DNA of 64,000 bases from Batillaria attramentaria (GCA_018292915.2 JACVVK020000198.1:588501-652500), one strand, 5' to 3'; numbered from the stretch's first letter, positions 19,140-31,236 are shown. Notes: generated by a model from the letters alone, not told the origin. Translations and numbers: made by a program.

Positions 19140-20130
19140 AAAGAGAGAAAGAGGCACGCAGATCCACAAATGAAGTGTCGTATGGTTCTTCGTGTAGTAA
19201 GTGGCAGCTGATTCTCAAGACGTATACTGACACTTGCAAACAAACAATACTTCTATGTGGACAGGCAAACTAGCTGGTATTAGTTCTTGTAGAATGCATG
19301 CGCAGTGTCAATAATTACATGTACCTACCGTTCATCCACGTTTGAGGTTTTGAACCAGGAAACCTTCAACCGGATGGTTCCGTTGTGATCGTTTCCAATG
19401 GTAGAGGTTTGGAGTTGGCTGGAAAATTGCATATCAGTGCACGGCAGAACATTTTATATTGCCATGGCAGCAAAGCGTCAACCAATTAACGGCCGTGGAC
19501 GTTTTTCATTGGATGTTCGGGAATGGTGTGATGCTGGCGAACACTGATCAGCGAGGCATGCGCAAGACTGGGCAAAGTTCTGCAGGGCGGGTTTTTCCAG
19601 GACGTGCTGACGAGGGGAAGAGGGGTGGGGGGGGGGGGCAGAGTTTTGTTTTGTTCTGTTGTTTTGTGCCTTCCTAAGTTTCTGATCAACTCGATATAAT
19701 ACGACAACCCCCTTGGCTTACGCGATCGTTCAAGCCAACAATTAAAGTGTTTCTTGGGATTTGATAGGTCTTTCCTTATCGTGCCTTCATATATTCCCTT
19801 AGCAGGCCAAACTAGTACAATAGCTGATTCTGCCGCAAGTCTCAAAAGGGAAAAGCAGTCGTGGGTTTCAGACTCAACAGCTCCAAGCTGACACTGGGCC
19901 CACTCGGCCCCTACAGGCCCAGTCACAAGCGCAACATTTCCGAAACATAATTTGGTTTTTGTAAATCCCAGTAATCATGGAATGTAAGCGTTTAAAACAG
20001 TACTTGGAGAACAGAACATTCAAAAAGGATTCATGAAAAACCTCGATCATACGGAAACATGACAGTCCTGCCCAACAATCCGTGTTGGCAGGGAAACTTT
20101 CTCGCCTGAACATTGTATATATACATATAT
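18700..20130. other. No supported gene
   Basis: Contains a (TG)33 tract (19066-19134) and a short poly-G at 19627-19638. No coding or RNA feature that I can support. Confidence 0.4.
19066..19134 (+). repeat. (TG)n microsatellite
   Basis: About 34 uninterrupted TG units. Confidence 0.95.
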
Positions 20131-20131
20131 A

Positions 20132-20259
20132 GAGCTTACATGATTAGTTCGAGTGGTTTACGGCGAAAGACTGACCCCGAGATGGTTCGATTGTTTGTGT
20201 AGCTATCGAGCCGGGGTTAGTCTTTCGCCGTAAACCACTCGAACTAATCATGTAAGCTC
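20132..20259. repeat. Long near-perfect hairpin (foldback)
   Basis: Arms of 47 nt at 20132-20178 and 20213-20259 are complementary with one mismatch. The left arm starts GAGCTTACATGATTAGTTCG and the right arm ends with its complement. A second weaker pairing (GGTTCGAT with ATCGAGCC) extends the stem into the loop. It is flanked on the left by (TA)-rich sequence. It could be a tiny MITE or foldback, or a transcribed stem-loop; nothing here decides. Confidence 0.9.
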
Positions 20260-20497
20260 CATTTACCGATTGTCAGAATCGAAAAACGTTTTTTAATGGT
20301 TCCGAACTATTTCTCCCACACCATAGGATGAGAGATGCAAACATGTGGGGTTTTTTTTCTGTTCAGCATCAAAGTCTCCCAGATCTGTACGACAGGCAAA
20401 TTTTACGAAAGGCAAGAGTTTGTCACGGGAAATGCCCCCTGCACTGGAGTTTGTTAGGGTCATGTTATCACGTCGACAAATGAGACAGCCGCGGTCA

Positions 20498-20519
20498 AAA
20501 AAAAAAAAAAAAAAAAAAA
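20498..20519 (+). repeat. Poly(A) run
   Basis: About 22 consecutive A. It could be a retroposon tail, but no identifiable body precedes it. Confidence 0.8.
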
Positions 20520-20725
20520 CGGAACGAAGTATCATTTTTTTAATTCCCGTGAGCTATCCGATGTGTTGCCTATATATGCAATTCTGGTTGGGATGAAGCT
20601 CCAGCATGTCTGAGTGCTGACATGAATAAACATAAGCATGACTTGTGAATGTTGTGCACATATGTTGCCCCCTTTTTCGTGCGATAGTGGTGTTGGGTAC
20701 ACGTGTACGTATGTGCGGGTGGGCC

Positions 20726-20726
<1 letters not shown>

Positions 20727-20799
<73 letters not shown>
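20727..20799 (+). repeat. (GT)n microsatellite
   Basis: About 36 GT units. Confidence 0.95.
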
Positions 20800-20801
<2 letters not shown>

Positions 20802-21277
20802 TTTTCTTCATTCTTCATCGCCGATCTTTGTAGTAATTTGTTTACAGGTTACCTTAAACATTAGACTTCACTGAAGCCGACTTGGTAGAGCTTTAAAAGC
20901 AATACATTGCCATCTGCGAACTGTGCGAGCAAAACTTCATATGTGTTCTTGTGTTCACACTGCTTGCATAATATCCATAAAAGGCACTGAACGGATCGAT
21001 GTTCAGGATTAACCGGCTAATTGTTTACGACCTCGACAAGGCCCCCTCCGCCCCAGTGGACCAGATTGTGGGCAACAGAGCGCCGAAAATATCGATTGCG
21101 ACCGGTAACGATGTACGTCTATTCCCCAGAAATTGCAGCCGGTCGGTTTCCCAGGAATGTTATGCAACCACAGTGAGAGAAGCTTTTTCCGACAAGACCA
21201 TGACCAAAGAGATATGTATTTGCGATTAGAACCGGGAAAACCGACCGGAACATTACATGACACACACCCCTCCCTCC

Positions 21278-21405
21278 ACCCCCCTCTCTCTCTCTCTCTC
21301 TCTCTTGCATTTTGTATATTTTATTAGTGTAGCAAGGACAGATAGTAAGGGAGACTTGTGCGTCCATTATCTAATCCTTGAAAAATAAAGTTTCAGTCAG
21401 CCAGT

Positions 21406-21451
<46 letters not shown>

Positions 21452-21549
21452 CATTTTGTATATGTTATTAGTGTAGCAAGGACAGATAGTAAGAGAGACC
21501 TGTGCGTCCATTATCTAATCCTTGAAAAATAAAGTTTCAGTCAGTCAGC

Positions 21550-21585
<36 letters not shown>
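21278..21585 (+). repeat. Tandem pair of a ~107-bp retroposon 3' end separated by (CT)n
   Basis: Units 21305-21411 and 21449-21553 are almost identical. Each starts TTGCATTTTGTATAT and ends CCTTGAAAAATAAAGTTTCAG followed by CAGT/CT simple repeats. (CT)n tracts lie at 21278-21304, 21412-21448 and 21554-21581. The AATAAAG plus simple-repeat tail resembles the 3' end of a LINE or SINE. Related tails appear inverted near 29100, 46620 and 46950. Confidence 0.75.
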
Positions 21586-21586
<1 letters not shown>

Positions 21587-21589
21587 CAA

Positions 21590-22650
21590 TTTTTCATAAA
21601 ACTAGCTGTGCCGTGTGTAGTGGAATCTCTAACTTACATTTACAATCTTTGTATTCATCACTGAAGCTTTCCGACCAACTGAAAATCAGCCAAGGTACAT
21701 GCACGCAGAATTTAAGTAGCTGACTTTTCGCAATCCGTTATCGTTTTTGTTCAACACGCGTCAAAGGTGGTGGGCGTATCACCTACGGTATGTAACGTCC
21801 CTTCTGTCACGTGATTTGGAATGTTCAAGGCGTCAGTCGTTAATTTAGGGGGAGAAATCGTCGATATCGCTCTCTTTGGCCTGTTTCTCACGAATTGCTG
21901 CATCAACAGCAAAACTACGCTCGGGTTAATTGGCGGCATTCACATTTGATCTGTTCTTGCATATTGTATAAACTGCAAATATTGCGGTTTTGTTGTCTAG
22001 ATCTGGCACACGCGTCTCCTGAAGTGACGAAGAGGCCGGTAGCGGCCGTGCTACTCGATCGTTTTCGCGCATTTAACGCTTTGAACACCCAGAAGGCACG
22101 CAAGAATATACGTGTCGAATGTGGACTAATTGAGGTCTTGACACCGACGGCAGTTAATATCTTTCGAATCTTTGCCTGTCAGCAGCCGTTTTCGGTTCAA
22201 CAGCTGATAGTGAACGAGGAGGCGATCGGAATGTATGAGGCGAACGGCTCACAACGTCACTTTACCGCAATCCACAGTAAAGACGTTAGAGCATCTGTTT
22301 TCTGGCAGCGGATGCTTTTACTGTGCATGTACGCCACGTTCTGACTTCTATGAGAGTTTAGTAAGTTTCATTTCAATCCAGTTCAACCGACTTCTGAACA
22401 CTTTGTTGTTTATTCCTATGAGGGCAGTTGTATCAGGATATTTTTGACAGGCAGAACTGACACAGTAAATAATTCATAAACTGAACAAACTTACTCATAC
22501 TAAGATATTAGAATCAAATATAAAGTTTTAGCACCTCTTCACGTCACAGTATCATTATATGACATATCACAAGTCACATCAAATTATCATATACATTTCA
22601 TCAATCACAAAACATCACAAATACAACTCTAACTTAGATTTTGTTTTAAC
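21590..22650. other. No supported gene
   Basis: A 149-codon plus-strand ORF (21895-22344) exists, but its composition shows no domain and no conservation cue. I do not call it a gene. Confidence 0.35.
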
Positions 22651-22652
22651 TG

Positions 22653-22654
<2 letters not shown>

Positions 22655-22709
<55 letters not shown>
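22655..22709 (+). repeat. (CA)n microsatellite
   Basis: Uninterrupted CA units. Confidence 0.95.
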
Positions 22710-22710
<1 letters not shown>

Positions 22711-22792
22711 TAAAATTGTTTATATGGTGATGTTTTTCTGCATGTCTCAGGCAGTATCTTGTAGCATGTACCACAGTTGCACAGCTGAGGGG

Positions 22793-22949
22793 GGTTTTTT
22801 TGTTTGTTTTTTTTGCTGCCCCAACTCGTTGCCAACTCCAGTGGTGATCCTCCCAGGTCATGGGTGGAACCCACGGAGGACTCGGAAGCTGGGACAATTT
22901 TTATTATGCATGATGATGGAGATGAGGATGATAGTAAGATGATGCTATG
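22793..22949 (-). repeat. 5'-truncated SINE, type 2
   Basis: Minus-strand 3' half of the SINE found complete at 39566-40070 and 40268-40754: an A-rich tail (22795-22814 on the plus strand as T), GCTGCCCCAACTC, and the ATGATGATGGAGATGAGGATG block. The tRNA head is missing, as expected of a 5'-truncated retroposon. Confidence 0.8.
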
Positions 22950-23127
22950 GGCACAGCTGAGTTAATGCAGCAAAATTCCCCCTGTGTATATCTGTGTCTG
23001 CATCTGCATTCCGTGTCACACATAAAACCACAACTGATATATGGTGGTGTATGAGAGACCATGGATAATACATGCGAGCAGAACTAGTGTATATTTGCTT
23101 GATATCGTGCAGTATATATATATATAC

Positions 23128-23545
23128 AGGGGCGCCGGAACAGCCAAGCAGGGGGGGGGGGGCAAGAGTGTCTTTTTGCCCCCCCCCCCCCCCCCCCCGG
23201 AAAATCAGGTGACTATGGCAAGAGGGGGGGCAAAGCCATGGTCTTGCCCCCCCCCCCCCTTCCCCTACCTCTCCCCCTACCCCTCTTAGTGCTCTCTCCC
23301 TCATCCCACCCAACAGAGAACTTCTGTTTTTGCGGACCGAAGGCTGTCCGCTCCTCTGATTGCCCCCCCCCCCCCCCTCCCCCGCTTTTCACTTTTTTCG
23401 GGCAACGTCCTGGTTCGTAAAGGTTTTTTGTCTACGCAGCATTTGATCGCCCCCCCCCCCCCTCCCCCGCTTTTCACTTTCTTCGGGCAACGTTCCCCCC
23501 TCCGAGATTCTGCCCCCCCTCCCCCCAACATCTTCCGGCGCCCCT
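23128..23545. mobile_element. C-rich MITE-like element, copy 1
   Basis: Ends are inverted: CAGGGGCGCCGGAA at 23128-23141 and its complement at 23532-23545, between (TA)n sequences. The interior has several pure C runs (10-20 nt) and GGGCAACGTYC blocks repeated twice. CAGGGG ends would fit the hAT superfamily, but the TA-repeat flanks hide the target duplication, so this assignment is tentative. The 52 bp to its right (to ~23597) recur after the second copy. Confidence 0.6.
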
Positions 23546-23600
23546 GATATATATATATCGCTGCAAGAACGTCCAGGATGAAGACTGACTCTCTCCCTCT

Positions 23601-25380
23601 TCGATATCTTGTGATCTTTTGCTGTTCATAAAATATATGCCTAGAATTTTTAATTTTTCCACGAGTTCAAATGGAAATTTGTCATTTTGCCTTTCTGTGT
23701 GTACACCGATTTTCAAAGCTTTTGTTTTACTAGGATTAAGTTTTAGACCAGAGAATTTTGAGAATGCTGTGATAAGTTTGACTGCTTCATTGACATCGTC
23801 TTGGTCTTTCAGAGTAAGGGTCGAGTCATCTGCATACTGTTGAATTTTTACTGATTCGTTATCTCTTAGAGGAAGGGTTATGCCTTTTACTTTACTGTTT
23901 CTTATTCTAATTGCTAGTATTTCAACGGCTAGAATGAAGGCTAATGGTGAGAACGGGCAACCCTGCCTTATTCCACAGTTTACATTGAAAGCCTCTGACA
24001 GCCACCCGCCATGATTAATACAGCTGTGTGAACCTGCCATAAGCACCTTTACCCAGTTTTTGAACTCTGCACCGAAGCCAAACGTGTCGAGAGTTTCTAA
24101 CAAAAATGTTTTGGACACTGAGTCGAAAGCTTTCATATAGTCCAGAGCAAGTAAATATCCGGAATTCTTCGTTATATTTACATATTCTATTACATCCTCT
24201 ATTGTTCTAATGGCTGTAGAAATATTTCTTCCTTTCATGTAGCCTACCTGGTCTTCATTGATAATTTTATCTATTACAGCTCCTAGTCTGATAGCCATAC
24301 ATTTAGCCAGTATTTTGTAGTCTGTGTTTGTCAGTGTGATGGGTCTCCAGTTGTTCAGTTTATCTCGTGGCAGATCTTTTCCTTTGTGAAATAAAACGAT
24401 TATCCCTTGTCTCTGAGTGAACGATAATTTTCCTGTTGCAAAGGCTTCATTAAATGTTTTTGTGACTAAAGTTTTGATTTTGTTCCAAAAGAATTTCATA
24501 AATTCTATAGTTAGTCCGTCTCCGCCTGGGGAGGAACCCCCTTTCATTGATTTTAGTGCTTGTCCGGCCTCTCTCTCTGTAACTAGCCCCTCGCAAGTCT
24601 CCATGTCTGCCTCATGTAGTCTGGGGAATTCACTATTTTCGAGGAAGTTGTTCATTTCAGTCTTGATTTCACTCGGGTCGATGTCTGTATGTTGATTATA
24701 CAGTGTAGAATAAAAATTAACCTGTTCCGCTAGAATATCATTTTGATCCGTTTTGACTTCTCCATCGTCATTCGTTAATTTCACAATCAGATTTTGTTTC
24801 GATTTTACTTTTTCCATATTTAAAAAATACTTAGTATTTTTTTCCCCTTCTTGAACCCAACGTGCACGTGCCCGAACCTGTGCCCCCCTGGCTTTGTCTA
24901 TCGATATAATTTCGAGTTTTCTTTTGATCTCCATGATTTTGGAGTAGCTGGCATCGGAGGGGTTAACCGCTACCTCTTTCTCCAAGTGGTTGAGTTGTTC
25001 TTGTAATAGCGATGTTTCACTTCTAAGAACTATGGCTCTTTGTTTTCCATACTCCACGCAGAAATCTCTAATACGTATTTTAAGTAATTCCCATTGCACA
25101 CTTGAGTCGTCAGTGCTTTGTATTCCCTCCAAAAAACCATTCATTTTATCTACGAACGTTTTTTCTTTCAGTAATGAATTATTAAAGCGCCAGTATCCAG
25201 GCCCTTTCACAAATGAGGCGTTGTTTAACTCCACAGATACAGCTCTGTGGTCTGAGAAAGGAACAGACAAAATGTCACAGGATGTACATGTCTGTAATAA
25301 GTCTTCGCTGACTAGGCAATAATCTAGTCTGCGCGCTATGAATGGGTTTTGTCTCGACCATGTGTATTCTTTTTCATCTT
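23601..25380 (-). pseudogene. Tx1/L1-type LINE fragment (endonuclease end plus RT)
   Basis: The minus frame is open across the whole fragment. It begins inside the apurinic-type endonuclease C-terminus (ARRLDYCLVS, then SDHRAV) and continues through RT blocks: NNWRPITLTNTDYKI, DQVGYMKGRNIS, LALDYMKAFDSV, GIRQGCPFSPL and YADD (23837-23826). It stops shortly after LGIYF. Both the 5' endonuclease and the C-terminal part are missing, so it is a truncated copy. Motifs fit the L1/Tx1 group rather than the RTE-like LINEs elsewhere in this window. The lack of in-frame stops suggests a young fragment. It lies between two C-rich repeat copies. Confidence 0.85.
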
Positions 25381-25797
25381 CAGGTGACTATGGCAAGAGG
25401 GGGGGGCAAAGCCATGGTCTTGCCCCCCCCCCCCCCCTTCCCCTACCTCTCCCCCTACCCCTCTTAGTGCTCTCTCCCTCATCCCACCCAACAGAGAATT
25501 TCTGTTTTTGCGGACCGAAGGCTGTCCGCTCCTCTGATTGCCCCCCCTCCCCCCCCCCCCCCCCCCCCCGCTTTTCACTTTTTTTCGGGCAACGTCCTGG
25601 TTCGTAAAGGTTTTTTGTCTACGCAGCATTTGATCGCCCCCCCCCCCCCCCCCCCCGCTTTTCACTTTCTTCGGGCAACGTTCCCCCCTCCGAGATTCTG
25701 CCCCCCCTCCCCCCAACATCTTCCGGCGCCCTGATATATATATATCGCTGCAAGAACGTCCAGGATGAAGACTGACTCTCTCCCTCTGTTAATTCTT
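25381..25797. mobile_element. C-rich MITE-like element, copy 2 (left end missing) with shared 52-bp flank
   Basis: From CAGGTGACTATGGCAAGAGG onward it follows the copy at 23208-23597 closely, including the TTCCGGCGCC end, (TA)n and the flank ending CTCTCCCTCT. Its left third is absent and replaced by the LINE junction. C runs differ in length. Confidence 0.75.
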
Positions 25798-26152
25798 GAC
25801 CTCGATAGAGCCCAGGCATTCTCAAACGCTGCATGTTGTGTAACGCTGTAAGTTGAGTACCAAGAAAAGATTTTCGATACCTTTAGCAGTTCGTTTAAAC
25901 CCTCATATTTCTTGATTACTAGGCTAAATTATGTTCTGAGACAGTTACACTTGTAAGTGCACATGTATGCTCTAAATAGTCTAGCCCAATGATTAGTAGA
26001 CCTCATACTGCAATACAGTGCTGTCTACTCAGTTGTTGACCGCTTGCGCCTGGTTCGTTATTGTATAAACTGCTTTGGTTTGTAGCCCTACTGATCTTAA
26101 GACTGTAATAATAACAGCATGCATGGTGTAGTATATAATAATTATTTTGAGG
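25798..26152. other. No supported feature
   Basis: Plain sequence. I see no ORF, repeat or RNA gene here. Confidence 0.4.
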
Positions 26153-26310
26153 CCTAGGTGAGTTGCAATGCTCGGGTCGTCAGTTCGATTCCTGGCTGGG
26201 ACCGGATATATGTGCTGGTCTTTTTTCTGGTTGCCCCGTCTTTGATATCATATATATGCAGGGAAAAGTGAGAGCACGTTAAACTCTCAAACATACACCC
26301 ACCTACGTGA
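26153..26310 (+). repeat. tRNA-derived SINE, type 1 (head damaged)
   Basis: Box B-like CAGTTCGATTCCTGGC and the body with CTTTGATATCA, ending ACACCCACCTACG, match the copies at 2361, 49515 and 60989. The first part of the tRNA head is lost. Confidence 0.75.
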
Positions 26311-26489
26311 GTATTTATGGGAAAACAGTTTCGAAGAAACTTTAAGAAGTTTGAAATACATTGTTTTGGTTGAGAAAGAATGGAATAGAAGGATGACCGC
26401 GTTGAATAGTTATGTAACTCGATTATGGCTTGTGTAGTTGTAATGGTGTATTTAGTTTAAAGTTGTTTATTTAATGTCTGAGTTGCATG

Positions 26490-26546
<57 letters not shown>
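26490..26546 (+). repeat. (CA)n microsatellite
   Basis: Pure CA units. Confidence 0.95.
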
Positions 26547-26549
<3 letters not shown>

Positions 26550-27047
26550 TGTTAGGATGTCTTCCACGTTGTGAGAGTTCATCATAAACCACATAAAAGG
26601 GACGTAACTGTGTTTATTCCTGCTATGGCTTTCCTTGGCTGTGAGTTATGACCCATGAGTTGATGCCTTTAGGCCAGAGCAAGTGATGCACAGCTTCGCA
26701 CAGCGACTGGTTGATCTCAAAGAAGATTTATCTCAAACAAAACAGGGGCAGAGAAATTAGACAATTTCTTGGTACGTTTTGTACTTATCGTTACAGAAAT
26801 AACAGCTCCATTGACTGCATACATTCCACAAGTTAAACAAACGGAATACATGCACAGCACGCTCCTTAGTTACTTGTACAATGCATTGAAGATCTACGTA
26901 ATGTACTGTTTTAACTCGCTTTAACTACGAAAAGAATGAAAAGAATCAGAGTTATACGAACAAAATATTTTTTAAGCATATGTCTGTCTCAGAATTGTGT
27001 AAACGTAACTCATTTGTGCAAAGTATTTTCGGCCATTTTTAATCATT

Positions 27048-27161
<114 letters not shown>

Positions 27162-27260
27162 TAAACAGAAGTACACAAAACTCTTGCAAATCATTGAGTT
27201 CTCGATAAGGTTTGTAAAATTCAGAACTTGTCATGATTTTTGTCATCAGCGCGCGAGCTC

Positions 27261-27322
<62 letters not shown>
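27261..27322 (+). repeat. (GT)n microsatellite
   Basis: About 30 GT units. Confidence 0.95.
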
Positions 27323-28388
27323 TGAGTTGTTTGCATTTTTGATCTAATCACGATCCCGCAGCAGAAAGTGTCAGCGTTTACATTTGAATGCCGTCCGAAA
27401 TGTACACTCAGTGCTCCTTTCGTTTTATATCGCAACACAACCAGCAGGACTGAATAACATAGACACAGAAACCACAAATATGCACATGACTCAGTTCTTG
27501 GTCTCTCGCGAACAACAAATGAACTCGAGCCGAAATATGCTTAAGCTGTTTATTTTACTCTCGTTATTACAAGGTGAGTACAAGATTATATGAAGGTAAT
27601 TGCATGAAAATGATTCTTACAGTTTTCATCTGGATAAAAGCAAATGTTCTTTTCCAGACGATGCACTGTTCTGAGATAAAGATTAAACCGCAGGTTTGTG
27701 CCCGTAACAGTCACTTTCCAGGATATCGTTCCATTTGGAAACAAATAATACACTATCAGAGTTTTGACAGGTTTAATAACTCTTACATACATAAAAATAG
27801 CGGCTTGCAGACCTTAACAAAGATATTGTTAAGTTAAAGACCAGCAGGACCACAAGTCGATGGTCGCTTGTAAGAACGCCCTCAGTTTAGAGATGAACTG
27901 AGAAAAGTGGTCCTGTACCTTTTTGTACAAATCCGACCAGAAACAAAATCAAGTCTAAAGTATGGCCTCTTTGTACAATATTTTGACCATATAAGGATGT
28001 AAAAAAATGATGCGTCCAAAGAAAATGCTTCCGAGGGTCCTCTTTATTTCTGTAGGGAAGCATGAAGCAAGCACTTTAGTTTCCAAGTCTAGGTAGAGGC
28101 GCAAAGAGTAGTCAATTCCATGTCAGACAGTCGTTAAAAATAAACTGACAATGATTTAATTGACAGTCAGTTTGACAAAAGGAACACCTTAGTCATAAAA
28201 AGCACCTGAGTTCTGATAACGTCTTTTTTTCTTGGTAGGTTTTCATTTTCTGAATGTTGTATGTGAATTCAGTCATTTTCATGCATCCTTGGTATCAATT
28301 CACAACTGATACCTTGAAGTGATATTTGTTCAAGCCACAGCGCGCATTTTTCAATCCATAACACACTGTTCAAAAACCGTTGCACATA
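27323..28388. other. No supported gene
   Basis: Ordinary A+T-leaning sequence. Short ORFs on both strands have no recognisable features. Confidence 0.4.
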
Positions 28389-28811
28389 CAGCCTTCACAA
28401 AAAGTTAAGGACCACTTGCAAATATCATTCAACTTTTGTCGTGGTGGCATGCTGGTGTAGTGCCGAACATCGCTGAAACGGCGGCTTATGTAGGTAAACA
28501 AATGAGCACAGTTCATAACCAGGGATGCAGTCTTTGACCTGCATCTCATTTTTGCCGTGCAGAAAGCCCCAGGTATCGCTCACTGAACACTGAAACTCGG
28601 TCTAGTTTTGCCAAAATTGCAGATTTTCAAACGCGCCAAGCATGCTGTGTGACGCGCACGTGCCATCCACACAGTAGTCGCCATGTTCACTAATTACCCC
28701 TTAACCTTGCTACCGAATTTTACGGGAAAAATCTTATTCGTTTATTTTTTTCTGATTTATTGAAACTGTCACCCATTATGTTGACTGGTCCTTAACTTTT
28801 TGTGAAGACTG
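28389..28811. mobile_element. Tc1/mariner-type MITE
   Basis: A 423-bp element with inverted ends. The left is CAGCCTTCACAAAAAGTTAA; the right end is the complement of CAGTCTTCACAAAAAGTTAA. Identity extends through GGACC (about 25 of 26 bp). TA dinucleotides lie immediately outside both ends (28387-28388, 28812-28813). TA target and CAGT-type ends fit Tc1/mariner. No transposase ORF. Confidence 0.85.
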
Positions 28812-29059
28812 TATATTGTGTTCGTCATACGGGGATTTTGCCACACCCCAACAAGAATGTGGTCCCTTTTTTTTCCAAAGTATCAGTTCTAAATTGAACT
28901 TCAGCAACAACAACAAACAAAGAGGAAAGTCCCCATCCCGTAAAGTTGTTTCTCCAAATTTGATGCTGTTTTGCTGTTTGTTGTTGTTTTCAGTTGTTGT
29001 TTTTCTTTCTCTCTTCAAGTGTGTTAGACCTACCAAAGACATTAGACCAGCCACGCTAT

Positions 29060-29335
29060 AGCGGATCTAGAATCTTAGCGGAGAGATGATTATGATGATG
29101 ATGAAACTTTATTTTTCAACGGTAAAAGTTTTGACGGAGAAAGTTCGTCAGTTTACAAACTTGCCGTTGTTAACTTAAGCAAAGTGCAGACTAAACTCAC
29201 AGTAGTGAGTTAAAAATCAAAAGTTAAACAGCAATCAGAAAAGGGAACCTACATCCGACGGGAAAAAAAGAAAAAGCGCATGTACAGGTACACACATCCC
29301 CCCCCCCCCACTCCCCCTCGCCCTTTCCCCTCAAA
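29060..29335 (-). repeat. Probable retroposon 3' end, inverted, with simple-repeat tail
   Basis: On the minus strand GTTGAAAAATAAAGTTTCATC is followed by (ATC)n. This matches the tail motif of the units at 21305-21553. The body upstream is not identifiable. Confidence 0.45.
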
Positions 29336-29337
29336 TG

Positions 29338-29359
29338 CTCTCTCTCTCTCTCTCTCTCG

Positions 29360-29416
<57 letters not shown>
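29338..29416 (+). repeat. Compound (CT)n(CA)n microsatellite
   Basis: A short CT run, then about 27 CA units. Confidence 0.95.
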
Positions 29417-29419
<3 letters not shown>

Positions 29420-29633
29420 GCTGAACTCCCGCCAAAAAGAACGCAGCAGCGTAGTGTGCACGTAAGGTGTCTATCTAGCAGATTTCGTTACGTCACTGTG
29501 TGCGTGACAGTATGTCTTGTCTGGAGAAACGTCACAGTCTTGTTTTTTTATCACTGAAACTTGCTGCTGCGCGCAGCGAATTCTGCCCCATCCTACAAAG
29601 TCTATAGTGAAACAACTTAAATAGAAAAACAAG

Positions 29634-30080
29634 ATGGCCACCAGCCCAATATGTTGTTTCCATTTAATGACATGCTGTAGTCACAGTCGTAGTCGTTGTG
29701 TCATGTATGCAGCCCGCGCGCACACGCCGGAACGCAAGCTCTCTGACATCAAGCATGCTGACATAAAGAAAGTACTGAAAACCCTTCTCGTGCCTCTATG
29801 CACTTGCAAAAACCCAAACACATGAGGTCGTGTGAGCTCGCCTAGCTGGTTGACGTCACAACTTTTTGGCGTATGCGAGGTTCTACATGGGTGAATGATT
29901 TCTTGTAATAAAGTCGTTCCCCTTTGACAGAGTTACTTCCCGCAGACCTGACTGACAGACGATTGCTTACTGGTATCGGAGAAGAGACCCTCTCTCTCTC
30001 TCTCTCTCGCCTTAGACGCGCGATTGCGCGCGCACGCACGCACCCCCCCCCCCCTACACACACACACACACACATTATGC
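29634..30080 (-). repeat. Family A partial copy (inverted)
   Basis: Reverse complement of the segment at 5606-6005: MATSPICCFH ORF (29634-29825), the TGACGTCA-containing stretch, AATAAAG (29907 area), a CT run, a C run and a CA tail. Only the right third of the family is present. Confidence 0.8.
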
Positions 30081-31045
30081 AAAGACCTTGGAATCAGAAA
30101 GACGCGTCACTCCTGCCCTCGTAAGAGTAGACTCCAGAGTGCAGTCCCTTTTCGGCGGGGCGTGAAAATGTGACTGCTTACACCCAGCGCCATTTTCAAA
30201 AATGGCGAAATTTTTTTAGAAAAGCGAAGACTTGTGTGTCATATGATTCGATTTGAAACGAAGTCTTGAATATCCGACCACTTTTCGTTTGGGCAAAATC
30301 ATTGCCAGCGGACAATTATTGTTGCGCTTTGATGGCACTGTTTACGTGGTACACTGATCCAACAGGATATGAGTAAACGGCAAGGGGGTTGCACTCTGAC
30401 AGGCCAAGGTGTGGCACTCTACAGGCAAGTATCATTGCACGGTGCAGACGATCACGTACCTGCCTTGTGGTGGAATAAGAGACGATTACAAAAGCATACA
30501 CACCCGTGCTCTAGGACTGAATGTAATAATAGATCTGTCCATTCAGACAGAGACATGTTATGTATTTCTCTGATTCAGAAACACGCCTACTTTCACTCTG
30601 AAGACAGCCTGCCATCACTTGCGCCATTGAGGATGCCTCTGGGTTCAAAGCTGGTCAAGGATGACATAGTGCGCGACCTTGTGTTTGAGAGCACCGAGAC
30701 AATTTAGGCCCGTCACGGTAGCGCAGTGAGCGCCATTTCCCCACTGTGCACAGAGGTACTTTCCACTGAAAGACTCTGTGCCCCAGAGAGTGTCGTAAGA
30801 GAGACATATAGCGGGACAACGCGAAGAGTTGTCTGCCCGCATTAGCGCGCATCCTAGATCTGGCCCCTATAGTGACAGCATGGCGGAAAGTGGAAAGCGA
30901 TCACAAAAGCCGGGCATGCAATTGTGTTCTGCGCCGAATCGTTCAAATAACAGACAAATATAAACGGGGAAATACTTCTTTTGGTATTCCTGTTGAAAAA
31001 CAAACATTTTTTTTCGCTTTCTTGTCAAAAAAAAAAAGACCTCAA
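30081..31045. other. Unassigned sequence with one arm of a distant inverted repeat
   Basis: At 30805-30850 a ~45-bp stretch (GCGCGCTAATGCG-type core in inverse) matches 35578-35622 in inverted orientation, 4.7 kb away, bracketing the LINE. No gene that I can support. Confidence 0.4.
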
Positions 31046-31049
31046 GTGG

Positions 31050-31186
31050 TACGTGTGCATGCAGTGTAAACAAACAGTAAACACACGCGGCTGACGCAGA
31101 TACAGCGTAATTTTTTTTTCCCTGACAACTTTACAAATCACGGTGACTTAAATTGTGCTAGCGTCTACCTGCATCTAAATTCAGAA

Positions 31187-31236
<50 letters not shown>

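Noticed and set aside
20554..20874. ORFs encoding TH or VC repeats (also at 22559, 26936, 27043, 29224, 42091, 43100, 44170)
   Set aside because: Direct translation of (CA)n/(GT)n microsatellites.
21895..22344. 149-codon plus ORF as a gene
   Set aside because: No domain, no splice support, no repeated or conserved feature.
23128..23545. Firm hAT assignment of the C-rich element
   Set aside because: An 8-bp target duplication cannot be read because both flanks are (TA)n.
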